Assembly: GCA_017311315.1 (NCBI GenBank)
Contig: CM029646.1
Coordinates: 2,759,738-2,823,737 of the forward strand
DNA length: 64,000 nt
Reading direction: 5' to 3'
Origin: Dendrocalamus latiflorus
Lineage: Eukaryota; Streptophyta; Magnoliopsida; Poales; Poaceae
Below are positions 54,216 to 64,000 of this stretch, piece by piece; within the stretch, counting starts at the first letter, position 1, and each line of letters begins with the position of its first letter. The notes beneath the pieces are model-generated. The model saw only the letters and a program-made list of their open reading frames with translations. It had not been told where the DNA came from and ran no database searches. Both the position numbers and the translations under genes were made by a program.

Positions 54216-55722
54216 TAGGCTGAAAACGGTCGGAAACGATCGGTAGGAGGTCAAATCACTTTCAGTTTCATATTATTTTCTCGAAAACGAAATCGATACG
54301 ATATTGTCGGAAACGAGAACGACATCAATATTCCGGTAAATTCGGAAACGAAACTATTCGATCAAAAGTGCATCGATAACGATCGAAAATCATGAAAGCG
54401 ATATCTAAGATACAATAAACACACCAATCTGCACAGCATGACAATAGCTATATAGATTGACCCAGGTCACATAAAAAATAATATTGTAGTAATGATCCAT
54501 TTCTAAAAATTCATCCTACAAATTGCAATGGAAATAACGTGTTAGTACTTCAAATGAATTACATGCCTGCAATACATATCAATATGTATTGATTAGTGAT
54601 GCTTGGTAATTTAACGTGCCCAGCATAATATTAACGAGTAGTTTAATCCGCAATCGATTACTTAAATTTAAACATTCACAAATATAAAATTTTATTATGC
54701 GAGCGCTCCTCCTCTCTCTTCTTTCTCTCTCTATTCTCTTTTCCCCCCTTTTTCTTTTTCTTTTTCTTGCCGCCCCTTCCTTTCCTCGTTTCTTCCGCCG
54801 CCTCCCCATTTCCTATCCCACCGACGCCTCTGCTTCCTCTCCCCTTTTCTCACCGCCGCCGCCTCCGCTTCCTCCTCTCAACGCCCGCCGCCTACCTCTC
54901 CCGCCTGCCCCATCGCCTCCCACCTCGCTCCTCCTCGCGCCGCCCCCTCCCCATCCCGCGCGCTCGCGCTCCTCTTCCCCGACTCCTCCGCCCGCCTGTT
55001 CCCTTCCCTCCCCGCTCCCAGCTCCGCCTCCGCCTCGACAGCTTCCACCGTCGTCCCCGCCCCACTCGCGGCCGCCGCCTGATTCGCGCTCCTGCTCCCC
55101 TCCTCCCACCTCCTCTTCCTCTCCGCGCACCCGTCCCCCTCCTCCCCAGCGCTCCACCTCCGCGCCTACACCCTCGCCTCCGGTCGCTTCGCCCCCGCCC
55201 CGCTCTCCTTCAAGCGCCACGTCTCGGCCTCCGGCCTGCCTCTCCACGGCCTCCCGTTCGGCCTCGGCGTCCTCCTCGCGGGCGGTGTCAACGCCGTGGC
55301 GCTGCTCTCCATGGCCGCCGGGCAGATCTGGGTGCTGGCTCCGAGGATGGCTGTGGACGGGCGGACGGTGGAGCTGCACAAGTGCGCTGTCGTCGAGCTT
55401 TCAATGGGCCTGCCGACCTGGGGTGCTCTGCTCAGCGGAGATGAGGGGGTCTGGGGGTGGGCCGGTGGGGCTATGCCAATGGCCCAATGCCATACTGGGA
55501 TTTTCGGTAATTATCGACGGTAGATTATCGATTAAATACGGTATTTTTCGAAAACGATCGGAAGAGAGCTAAATCGTTTTCGTTTTCGTTATCGGATGTT
55601 TTTACCGTTTTCGTTTCCGTTTTATCGGTTACCGTCACCGTTTCCGTTTAGGGGAAAAAACCGGTAATATCTCGAAAACGATTTTCGGTAACCGAGAATT
55701 ATCGTTTTCGTTTTCAGCCCTA
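54216..55722 (+). mobile_element. Non-autonomous hAT element carrying a gene fragment
   Basis: Ends TAGGCTGAAAACGG and (reverse complement) TAGGGCTGAAAACGA form a TIR of about 14 bp differing by one deleted G. An exact 8-bp duplication CCTGCACC flanks it. Subterminal DNA is full of CGAAAACGA/TCGTTTTCG motifs (54240-54400 and 55510-55715). A GC-rich, coding-like insert occupies about 54700-55500. No transposase is present. Confidence 0.85.
55089..55442 (+). pseudogene. Captured gene fragment inside the hAT element
   Basis: One frame reads LHLRAYTLASGRFAPAPLSF, then GLPLHGLPFGLGVLLAGGVN, AVALLSMAAGQIWVLAPRMA and VDGRTVELHKCAVVELSMGL, a normal globular composition unlike the Pro/Arg-rich neighbouring frames. 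It stops making sense after about 55410, where element DNA resumes. It is preceded by a CT-rich leader and Pro/Ser-rich sequence from 54697. I do not recognise the parent gene with certainty; it resembles an internal piece of a plant protein of unknown function. The 291-aa Pro/Ser ORF over the region (54697-55572) is a different frame and is not called. Confidence 0.6.
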
Positions 55723-55730
55723 CCTGCACC
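55723..55730 (+). repeat. 8-bp target duplication CCTGCACC, right of the hAT element
   Basis: Identical to 54208-54215. Confidence 0.88.
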
Positions 55731-55823
55731 CAATGGCAATGGAGTTATGGAACGGACGAACCAACTCGTCGGTTTGGGGTGTGTTTGGTTGTCTGACTGA
55801 GTGGATTCGTATAATATGAGAAA

Positions 55824-56034
55824 GAGCATGTTTGGTTGCTTGTATGAGTGGATGCAGCATGTATGAGCGGATGCAAAAATACGCCCTCATCCTGGATGGG
55901 TGGATACGCTCAAAATGAGCTTCACTGGCCATCCTGGATGGGTTGATGCAGTGTATCTTATGCGGTCCCACGTGTCAGCCTCTCAGGTTTGGTAGACTGC
56001 ATTCGCTCATACAGGCAACCAAACAGCATCTCAG
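55824..56034. mobile_element. Foldback MITE with TGTTTGGTTGC(T)TGTATGAG ends
   Basis: GCATGTTTGGTTGCTTGTAT at the left mirrors ATACAGGCAACCAAACAGC at the right, about 210 bp apart. CATCCTGGATGGGT is repeated inside. Confidence 0.6.
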
Positions 56035-56606
56035 TTTTTTTGCATCCGCTCATGCAAGCTCACCAAATATGTTCTTTTTCTGAAATACGATTCCACTCAG
56101 CCTGCATCCACTCAGTCAAGATATACGATACAACAGATCTACAGTGTAAGTGCCAGGGTCAACAAAACCGACGGCCTCTAGCCTAGCTCGCGTAACCCCT
56201 TTGTATACGAACATGCAGATGCAGCAGCCAGACTGTGCAGTAAGTACGCCACATGGTCCTACTAATTTTTGACTTAAACTTCGGACGTATTTTTGGTTAA
56301 AATTACCAAAAAGATAAGCAATAGAAAAATTAAGAAAACCTATTATATCATCACGGATAATGCAAAGGAGTAAAGAAAAAAATACAAAAATACAAAAATA
56401 AACCAAAATTAGAAGTCGATGTGTTTCAATTGATTTCTAATTTAAATAAGGTAATAGTAAAAAAAAGCCAAAATTTAAATCCGTGAGGAGCGGGAGTGCG
56501 GGACCTAACTGATATGGTGCATCCGTGCATGTCTGCATGATGCTTACACCCTTTACATTTGCATACACCGATACACGTATTATTTTGAGATCTTGAAGGT
56601 ATAGAA
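56035..56606. other. Intergenic, no gene seen
   Basis: AT-rich with short ORFs that show no domain. Confidence 0.4.
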
Positions 56607-59600
56607 TGTACAAGTCCACAGCACACTGCGTACTGAGGAGAAGACATCTTCAAGCTGATTTATGTTTTCACGTACCAAGGCCAGGATAGGTTCACAGTAC
56701 ATGGGCGATTCTGGCTTCTTCATCCGTGCAATTGAAAAACCCCAAAAATTCAAAATCCAAAAATTTTGTGATTTTTGCTGCATTTTGGGTGAATTTCGGA
56801 AACTTTCCTTTTTGGGAAAGTTTTCCCCGTTCCCGCTTTCCTTTCTGGGCCGGGCGCCTTCTCTTCTCTCCGGCGCCCCGCTCCTTTCCGCTTTCTCCGC
56901 TCCCCGGCCTCCTCTCGCGCGAACGCCTCCCTCTCCCCCGCTGGCGCCCCGCTCTCTCCCCGCTTCTCCCGCGCCCCAGCGCCTCCCCGTCCTCCCTCGC
57001 TCGCTGGTGCCTCCCGTGCTTTCCGCCTTCTCCCCGCGCACGCGCGCTGCGCCTGCGTCGCTCCCACACCGCCTCAGCACCGCCCTCGGATCCCTCTCGC
57101 GCTCGCGCCGTCCCGACCACCGCGGTCTGAAACCATGGGCGCTCTTGCGCCACGCGTCGCCGCTCCTCTGCGCCCGACCCCACCTGGCAGTCGCTGCTTC
57201 CCCCTCTCTCCCGCGCGCGGACGCCTCCCTGCCCATGCCACAGCTCCACCCGCCCCGTGCCGTCACCTCGCCATTACGGCAGCTCAGCGCCCGGTCACAC
57301 CCCGTCTGCGCGAAGGAGACGCCTCACCCGCTCCCCGTCACCCCTGTTGACCTCAGCGCCCCGCCCGTTGCCTTCTCCCCTAAGGCTCCCCTCCCTTCCG
57401 CCCGGGGTATAAAACCCCCTCTCCTCTCCCGCACGCTCTTCTGTTTCCCGAACCGCTCCACCGCCTCCATCCACTTCATACCACCCCAGAGAAGCCCCAG
57501 GAGCGGCTGATTGAAGCGCCATCACCCAGAGCGCCGCCGCCACCCTCCCCTGCGCCGGCGACCTCGTAACCTGGATCTCCCTCTCCCACCCTCCATTTCT
57601 CAATTGCATTAGCCCAGAGCACCACCCCGATATACTAATCACTTTGATGAACTCAACTGGCCAGGAGGATTGCTGTGGAGCACTGACGTCGGAGCACCCC
57701 GCCGGCCGCATCACCCTCTCCGTGGCCAACCCTCTCCGCAACTTGCCAGCTCCCACCGCCACCTCCACTGTAAGCCACCGAACCCCCAGATGGTGTAGCC
57801 GCCCCCGATTTGATCCTCTCGCCGCCGGTGACCCTCCCCGCCGTCAAATACCCGAGGCATTCCCATCTCCCTCCCTCTCTCTCCTTTGATCCCCGCAGAC
57901 TCTAACTGCCCAAAATGGGTTCCCCAAGTCGAGATCTACCCGGGGTACCCCCCCCATTGCCGCCGGGAGCCCCTGCAGCCACCAGAGAGCGGAGGCGCCG
58001 CCGCCTCTGCCTCTCTGCTGCGCGCACACGGCCGGAGGAAGAAGACGACGACGTGGCCTCCTCCCCGCCGTCGGATCCCTCAATCGCCTTCTAATCCTCG
58101 CCGTCCGCCTCCCCGTACCGGTTCACTCGCCCCATCTAATCTCCACCGTCGGATCTTCCCGCTCCCACATCTCGTCCGTTCGCCCCGCTGCCGTCCGCCC
58201 CGAGCCACGCGTCGGCCATCTGAGCCGTGCGGGCGCAGCGCAAGCGGGCCGCTTCCCCGGCCCATTTCCCTCCCCGCGCGCGCGTTCAAATCGTGGGCTG
58301 GGCCGCACTGTAGCAAAGCGGCCGGGCCGCACTGTGCAATCAATTTTCCCGGGATTTTCCAATTTCCAATATTCCAGAAACTCCAAATAAATCCTAGAAA
58401 ATCATAGAAAATTCTAAAAATTCCCAAATTTCACCACTTTGCTCCAAATATTATTCCAGACCCAGTGGTGACCTCATTTTCCACAGATTCATCCCAAATA
58501 AATTCCTAAAATTCCCCATTTGAAGATTTATGCATTTTACTCCTTTTTGATAAGTTTATTTTTCCTCGCTTGATTAGGCTCAAGCTGGATTTAATTATTT
58601 TATGTGTTTGCGCTAGTGTCGGAGATTCCCGGAAGCTCAAGTGCAGTCGCGGGATCCAGGAGCTTCTACGTTCGAGCTAGCCGAGCTCGTCCCGATTCAC
58701 GGCAAGTCTCAAATCCTTTGATCATGTTGTATCCCATGCCATTTAATTATGCTACTATGTTATTTGCATTATGCTAATTGTGAAATGTTAATTCAAAAAT
58801 AAAATAAAATGTTTGGAATGACATGTTATGTAGTTAGACCTACCACTGATAAATGCCATGTTAAATTTGTTGCCATGCCTTTGTAACCCTAGAAATAATT
58901 ATCTACTAATCTAGATAACTGTAGGTTATTATTATCATGCAAAGTCTTACACTAATAAGGTTGTGGCTGTGGGCCAATAGAATTTAGAAAACCCAACTCT
59001 AAGGTAGGGTGGTATGGGACACCGTATCTTAGAGCGGAGAGTGCCGGCGTGCACAAGGTAGGGCAAGGAGTGGGGAACCGCGAGACGGTCTTCGCCCATC
59101 TTTACCCTAGGGTTTGGAGTAGGGTAAGGGTGAGTGGGAAATCGCGAGACGATCTACGCCCACCGCTTACCTTAGGTTGGGTCGCGGGCCTGGCGAGGTT
59201 GCGGACCATGTGAAAATATAAGGACTGAAACCCTTACGCTGAGCAAATGTCACAGTGATCGCTCAACCACAGGAGTTGACTTGTCAACACTTGTCTAGTA
59301 GCTGCTCAACTCGATTGAAACTCTACAGGAGGTTTAGCAGTGAGGTTAGGTAAGCCGTGTTGTGGGTGCCTAACAACGGTAGAGTTCACTCGAAGCGGAC
59401 ACTGTTTTCTCTTGTGTGGGTGTGCGTGTGTGTGTGTGTGTGTGGGATCCAGACCCGAGTGAATTCTACCGGGTAGAGCCTATATAAAGAGTTGAGCAGT
59501 GAAACGACCTGGCTTTCTTAACTCTGTCGCGGGAGTTAAGGGATCGTGTGGGTAAAGCTGAGCAAACTCTGCAGAGTCAAATAAATGGTATTCGAATACG

Positions 59601-60214
59601 CCGTGCTCCCGATCAATGGTGCTGTGTCACTTGGGTGATTCCAGCAGCGAAACTTAAGTAGTTTTGTACCGGCTTTAATTTGATTAGTTGGTTAAATAAC
59701 TCTTGATGAAAAACCCCTGAGTTCTTGAGAAGTAGTTTTGGGCCCGTTTTATCAAAATGTTTGCAAATAAAACTGCATCCACTCAAAGTTAATAAACCAA
59801 TTATACTCCCTTCCTTTGTTAATCCGTGCATGTAGTAATTTAGAGTCCCTTTTGGGACTTGCTGAGCCGGTTGTTTGGCTCACGGCTTGCTTAATCCACT
59901 CTTTAGAGGATCAAGACTAAGATGAAGGTTTCCCCGTTAAGGATGCCCCTGAGGATCGCTTCTTCGACGAGGACCCGTGGCTTTAGGTCTTGGCCGCGCT
60001 CAAGCGGATCTTGGAGTTTTTGTAATGTAAGTATACTTTGGGCTTGCACGCCCCGCTGTCGAAAAATGGATGTTAATCCTTATGTGAAGTATATGCTGGA
60101 CTTTTGTTGTAAGCATGCAATGGTATACTCTTGCGCGACACTCCATAACTGTTCATGTGTGAATAGTTGCGGAATGCCGTGTCCGTACGCGCCCCTGGAA
60201 ACGGGGGCGTTACA
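56607..60214 (+). mobile_element. Probable solo LTR-2 (about 3.6 kb)
   Basis: The end GGGGGCGTTACA at 60214 is a clear LTR-type 3' end, followed by AGAAT. Upstream, ATAGAATGTACAAG at 56601 gives a matching AGAA(T) and a TG start. Assigning the duplication requires sharing or losing one T, so the left edge is uncertain. The order is the same as LTR-1: AT-rich start, GC-rich block (56820-58330), GGCAAGTCTCAAATCCTTTG (58700), then GGATCGCTTCTTCGACGAGG near the end, and a nearly equal length (3608 versus 3611 bp). A TG microsatellite lies inside at about 59412-59446. Confidence 0.55.
59412..59446 (+). repeat. (TG)n microsatellite
   Basis: An uninterrupted run of TGTGTG near 59429-59443, preceded by GTGTGGGTGTGCG. 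Confidence 0.85.
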
Positions 60215-60480
60215 AGAATATACTAGTATATCTTCATAGCCTGACAGGGTTGTAATTTGACGAACAACTGCCGTAGATTCTCTACGCTTTGACGGTTTGA
60301 CCCAAACGTAAAAGGATGACATCTACTTTCTCCATCCCAAAATGTAGTCTGTCTTTTACTTTTTCCGGTCCCCTAAGATTTTGACTATAATTTATTATTA
60401 TGATATATTAATGAAAATAATAAAAATATATATTATAAAAAAATTTGCAAAAAAATCTAATAATATTATTTTTATATAGT
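60215..60480. other. Spacer, no gene
   Basis: AT-rich with a short TATATAT/AAAATA stretch at 60400-60470. Confidence 0.4.
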
Positions 60481-60491
60481 CAATTGTTGTA

Positions 60492-60780
60492 GAAGTGGTC
60501 CAACCCTGTAATTGGGCCTTATAACTGGTCCAATATGTAATATATGTTCAATAGTATAGAGAAATGTACCAATATACCATCACCTTTTGTAATTATTAAG
60601 GGGTAGGATAGGAATTTCACATCCTATCTCATTCATATGTACAAACCCTCAAGAGGGGTATAAAGGAGATCCACTCTTTTCATACACGAGCACTCTCTCT
60701 CGTGTCGTTGGCTCTCTCTAGCTAGTCCCTTCATATGTTGTTTGGTCAATAGCCACGATAATTGGCACCGTTTGTGGGGA
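60492..60780 (+). mobile_element. LTR 3' region and primer-binding-site-like sequence of a retroelement
   Basis: A segment from TGTTGTAGAAGTGG to CACGATAA has a TATA-like GGGGTATAAAGGAG at 60655. It is followed by TTGGCACCGTTTGTGGGGAC at 60760, which resembles the tRNA-primer site and leader that follow the 5' LTR in plant retrotransposons. The 3' partner LTR was not identified. Confidence 0.45.
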
Positions 60781-60899
60781 CTTGCAAGAAACTGCGCAAG
60801 GCAAGGGAAGGCGCTAGAAAGCGACGATAACCAAGCGAAAGAGAGGTACAGCGGCATAGACCGTCGAGTCTAGCACGCGGCGGCTGGTGGTACCCCATA

Positions 60900-61596
60900 T
60901 CAATGACCACAATGCCCGCAGTCTGATGGACAAACTAAGCGAGTAAATCAATGTTTGGAATCATACCTTAGAAGCATGGTATTTCAGGAGCCTAGGAATT
61001 GGTACATTTGGCTGCCCACGGCAGAATGGTGGTATAACACGTCTTATCATACTTCTTTAAAGGAAACACCATTCCAAGCCTTTATGGATTATCCTCCACC
61101 TCAGTTAGGAGAAGTAGCAATATCTGGAAACATTTTGCTTGAGACTATATTATCCATTGAAGAGAAGGAAAACATGATGAACAAGATAAAGGAAAATCTG
61201 CAGAATGCCCATGACCGGATCAGGTACTTTGCTGACAGACTGAGAACTGAGAGACAATTCTAGGTCGGTGACATGGTATATTTAAAGATGCGGCCCTATA
61301 GACAAAATGCATTTGGATTAAGAGGATCTTTAAAACTAAGGTCTAAATACTATGGACCCTTTAGGGTGATAGAAAGGATTGGAAAGATGTCTTACAAGTT
61401 ATTGTTACCTGAATCAGCTGCAATGCATCCTGTTTTTCATGTCAGCCAGCTGAAGAAACATCTGGGAAGTCACGCTATTACATTACCTAATGTGCCACTT
61501 GTTGGGTCTGATGGTAAGGTCCGAACTGAGCCTCTGAAGGTGGCGTTAGACAAAACGATTTGGCGACTTCAGTTACTCAACGTGAAGGGTGGATGA
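60900..61596 (+). pseudogene. Ty3/gypsy integrase C-terminal and chromodomain-adjacent fragment
   Basis: One frame reads PQSDGQTKRVNQCLESYLRS, then WLPTAEWWYNTSYHTSLKET and PFQAFMDYPPPQ, the RNase-H-like integrase end. After a stop at 61261-61263 it continues VGDMVYLKMRPYRQNAFGLR, LRSKYYGPFRVIERIGKMSY and HPVFHVSQLKKHLGS, the integrase C-terminal GPY/F region typical of plant chromodomain gypsy elements. Gag, protease, reverse transcriptase and RNase H are absent, so the primer-site region at 60760 is followed almost directly by integrase: a large internal deletion. It is inactive. Confidence 0.85.
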
Positions 61597-62800
61597 TGAA
61601 AGGAGAGGGAGTAAAGCGCCATCCAACGGAGAGCATTGATTCCAGTAGTTACTGTGTAGTAAACTGTAGCCGTCCAAGTTATTTTCGCTAAGAAACTTAC
61701 TCTGTTATCTTCTGTTAAACTCTGTAACGGCTGTAAAACTCAAGGGTACTCAAGCCCAGACTTGCGTGGAGTCGAAAGTAAGAAAAAAAATGTTGAAGTC
61801 ACTTCAGTTCTATCTGAGCTGGACCATAAAAAATGTTATCCAGACTGGACTGAATTTATCCGGACTATATATTAGATATTTTTTCACACCTTGGACTACC
61901 TTACCCAGCGTGTGGTTCAGCCCCTGTCCCTCATCGTCCTCTTCCTTCACGTCGGCCACCGCCTTCTTCCTCAAGTCTGTTCGTCCTCGACTCCAGCCGC
62001 TGCCACCACCTGTGCTTGAGCCACATGCCTTGAAACCGGCTGTCGTCTCCATGCTCGACTCCAGCCAGAACCACCACCTCAACTTCGGCCGCAGTCTCCA
62101 TGCTCAACTTTGGCCAGAAGCCCAGAACTGCCACCTTAACTCCGGGCATCTGCATTGACTGCAACCGTCAACATCCTTGCACGGTTGTTCACCAGATCCA
62201 TCTAATCCTTAGTTGCTGTAGCAAACTGGCAATTCCCAAGTATGACAACCAAACAACATTTGGATTTGAATTTAATTCAATTCGGCTTTATAAATTCAGA
62301 AGTCACCCAAAGACTTGAATTGGAATCATAGACCAATTCATTTCATCACGAAATTGAATTGGATCTTCTATTCCATTTACCCAATTCAATTTGTCCTAAG
62401 ACCTTTTTTTTTACTTTGATTTGCTAAAGAAAGCATATATAATGGAAGTGGAGGAACATCACAAGTTCTGTTTCTTTGACTACTTGTAACAAATTTCAGC
62501 ATTTTTTGGCATTCCTTTACATAAACATACCCATTTAGGCTCATCAGTGAGGCAGTGGTCCTATCTGTTTATGCTTGTACAGTGAGTGCACGGTTGAAGT
62601 GTGGAACTAGGTTAGCCCATCCATGTTCCTACGGCATTCTAAACATACAGGAGTAGTACATGCAATTAGAGGCGTGGCCATCAGGTGGGGTTTGTTGGGC
62701 TCGACGATGCAGGTAGCCATCTGCGAAGTATTTTCATTGTATTTCGTTTTTTGGGCTTTGGTTCTCTTTGATTCAAGTATAAATCTAAATTGCACAAGAC
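61597..62800. other. Retroelement 3' flank and unique DNA, no gene
   Basis: The first 300 bases are probably the 3' part of the gypsy remnant. The 130-aa ORF at 61766-62158 (plus strand) has no recognisable domain and is not called. Confidence 0.4.
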
Positions 62801-63028
62801 TATGGTCTGTTCTTTTTTGCTGCGGCTTGTGGCTTTTGGGCTGTTTGTACGAGAGATTACAGAGTAACAGAAACTCACGTGTGGTTTTTGCCAATATAAA
62901 CGAAGTCAGTAAAGTATGTACTACAATTAACTAGTAGACCTTATCTTCAAAAAATACTCCGTTTAAAAAGCTAGTTACCGTAGAAAAGCCGAAAAACAGT
63001 TTTTAGAAGCTGAAAAGAACATGACCAA
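62801..63028 (-). mobile_element. MITE M1, reverse copy
   Basis: ATGGTCTGTTCTTTTTTGCTG to CTGAAAAGAACATGACCA, with reverse-orientation landmarks (ACTCACGTGTGG, ATATAAACGAAGTCAGTA, TTAACTAGTAGACC, ACTCCGTTTAAAAAGC). It is the best preserved copy next to 9937. Confidence 0.75.
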
Positions 63029-63505
63029 TATTTGCTATGTTTGTCTTAATCTAGTTTAGCCCTCTTGAATTTATGGTAAAACATTTTAGTTTAGTCCCTT
63101 CAGCCCCTCCTCTTTTTTTTTATTCTAGAAGCAATTAGTCCTGTAAGCGACAAATATGCTAAGAGATTCCCAAACCGATTAGACCGAGGCTAGGGGCTGT
63201 TAGAAACAGAAGGACACTTCTTATGCCTATCCATGTACAGGGAGAAGTGTTGTGCTCGTGGGAAAGCATGGACTTTTTGGCTTTGTGGAGTAGCTAGGAG
63301 TTTGAGGAAGGAGGGGACAGTGCTCACATGCCACTGCCTCGGGTGGCCCCCTCACATGCAATTTGGCTGCTGCCCCATGCTGCCTGTACTCTCACGCGAA
63401 CTCATCCCTATTCTCTTATCTCAGCTCGGTCTCTGTCTCAGTGTGTGTCCCCAGATGCAGGCCCTCTGCTATTTTGGGCTAAAGTAGATAACTTTCGATG
63501 TTGAC
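63029..63505. other. Intergenic, no gene seen
   Basis: The 84-aa ORF at 63233-63487 has no recognisable feature. Confidence 0.4.
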
Positions 63506-63827
63506 AAACACGTACGGTTTTGGTTTGGAAAATAATTTAAAGAATTTACTTTAAAAAATCGCTCTATTTATATTGATTTTTGAAGAAACTAAAAATCAAA
63601 AGGCCAAAAGAACAGAACCATAATATAGTATTTGGTTGGCCGCTCGTCGAAGGCATGTACGGAGGCAAACACGTACGGTTTTGGTTCGGAAAACAATTTA
63701 AAGAATTCATTTTAAAAAGTCGTCCTATTTATGTTGACTTCCGAAGAAACTAAAAATCAAAAGGCTAAAAGAACAGAACCATAATATAGTATTTGGTTGG
63801 CCGCTCGTCAAAGGCATGTACGGAGGC
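63506..63827 (+). repeat. 161-bp tandem duplication
   Basis: AAACACGTACGGTTTTGGTT starts at 63506 and 63667. Both copies end GGCATGTACGGAGGC. A few substitutions separate them. The unit contains a truncated MITE-like CTAAAAATCAAAAGG and AAAGAACAGAACC end. Confidence 0.88.
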
Positions 63828-64000
63828 TGGTCGAGTAGATAAACAAGTAGGACCACCATGCTAGCCCGGCTGGACGTGCCATGTTTGGGCTAGTACCTTG
63901 GCACAGTGGGTTGGTCCAGTATGACACAATCGGTAACTCTCTTGTGGTAGTACAGTAAAATTACTTATAGTTAGTAGTAGGGCTGGACGAAAAACTCGAA

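Noticed and set aside
54697..55572. 291-aa Pro/Ser-rich ORF with a hydrophobic start
   Set aside because: It lies in another frame than the globular-looking captured fragment, is dominated by Pro/Ser, and ends in hAT terminal DNA. The leader-like start may be a CT-rich untranslated region.
56662..57510. 282-aa plus-strand and 228-aa minus-strand ORFs
   Set aside because: Both strands are open over a GC-rich LTR core; no domain, and the composition is Arg/Pro/Gly-biased.
1..64000. tRNA, rRNA or microRNA genes
   Set aside because: No cloverleaf, rRNA or convincing precursor hairpin outside transposon palindromes was recognised by eye; a tRNAscan or small-RNA mapping run would be decisive.

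Overview
The window is plant nuclear DNA, almost certainly from a grass (Poaceae, probably panicoid). It has one clear host gene in 64 kb, surrounded by nested transposons. Evidence for a plant source is GT-AG introns, a heavy-metal-associated isoprenylated plant protein (HIPP), plant mobile domain (PMD) genes, CACTA/En-Spm, MULE, hAT and gypsy remnants, and many copies of a grass-type MITE. No prokaryotic or organellar gene structure was seen. The grass assignment is by sequence style and protein resemblance only; no search was run.

1-8.1 kb: most of a large Mutator-like element (MULE). Three intact, co-oriented genes can be spliced by eye: a 910-aa MURA-type transposase (598-3413), a 599-aa plant mobile domain protein in eight exons (3546-5942), and a 176-aa GRF zinc-finger/coiled-coil protein (6380-6989). 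The right end holds nine GGCGCC sites in palindromes (7860-8030). The left end lies outside the window.

8.1-26.9 kb: gene-free repeat territory. It holds a CACTA-like end (10.54-11.8 kb), a LINE reverse-transcriptase tail (13.65-14.18 kb, minus), AT-rich degenerate arrays (16.3-17.1 kb), CGAACGT-rich repeats (22.6-23.2 kb), and many copies of one MITE family.

27.1-28.4 kb: a foldback-like MULE. 29.2-31.0 kb: the HIPP host gene (three exons, 492 aa, CaaX box CSVM).

32.47-36.75 kb: a complete second PMD-carrying MULE, with 135-bp TIRs identical by eye and a 10-bp target duplication. Its only gene (minus strand, seven exons) is PMD, broken by one frameshift. It has no transposase.

37.27-48.0 kb: decayed CACTA/En-Spm DNA with TNP2-like transposase remnants, interrupted at 42883 by a 3.6-kb solo LTR flanked by CGCCT. 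48.1-50.7 kb: a hAT-like element. 50.99-52.76 kb: a MULE made of two tandem giant palindromes. 54.2-55.7 kb: a hAT element with an 8-bp target duplication and an apparent captured gene fragment. 56.6-60.2 kb: a second, similar 3.6-kb LTR. 60.5-61.6 kb: a gypsy LTR/primer-site region joined to an integrase C-terminus. 62.8-64 kb: MITE and tandem duplication.

The strongest candidate for an under-described system is the transposase + PMD + GRF element together with the PMD-only element. PMD looks like a recurring MULE accessory gene, which by analogy with known MULE anti-silencing proteins could counter host silencing. That function is inference.
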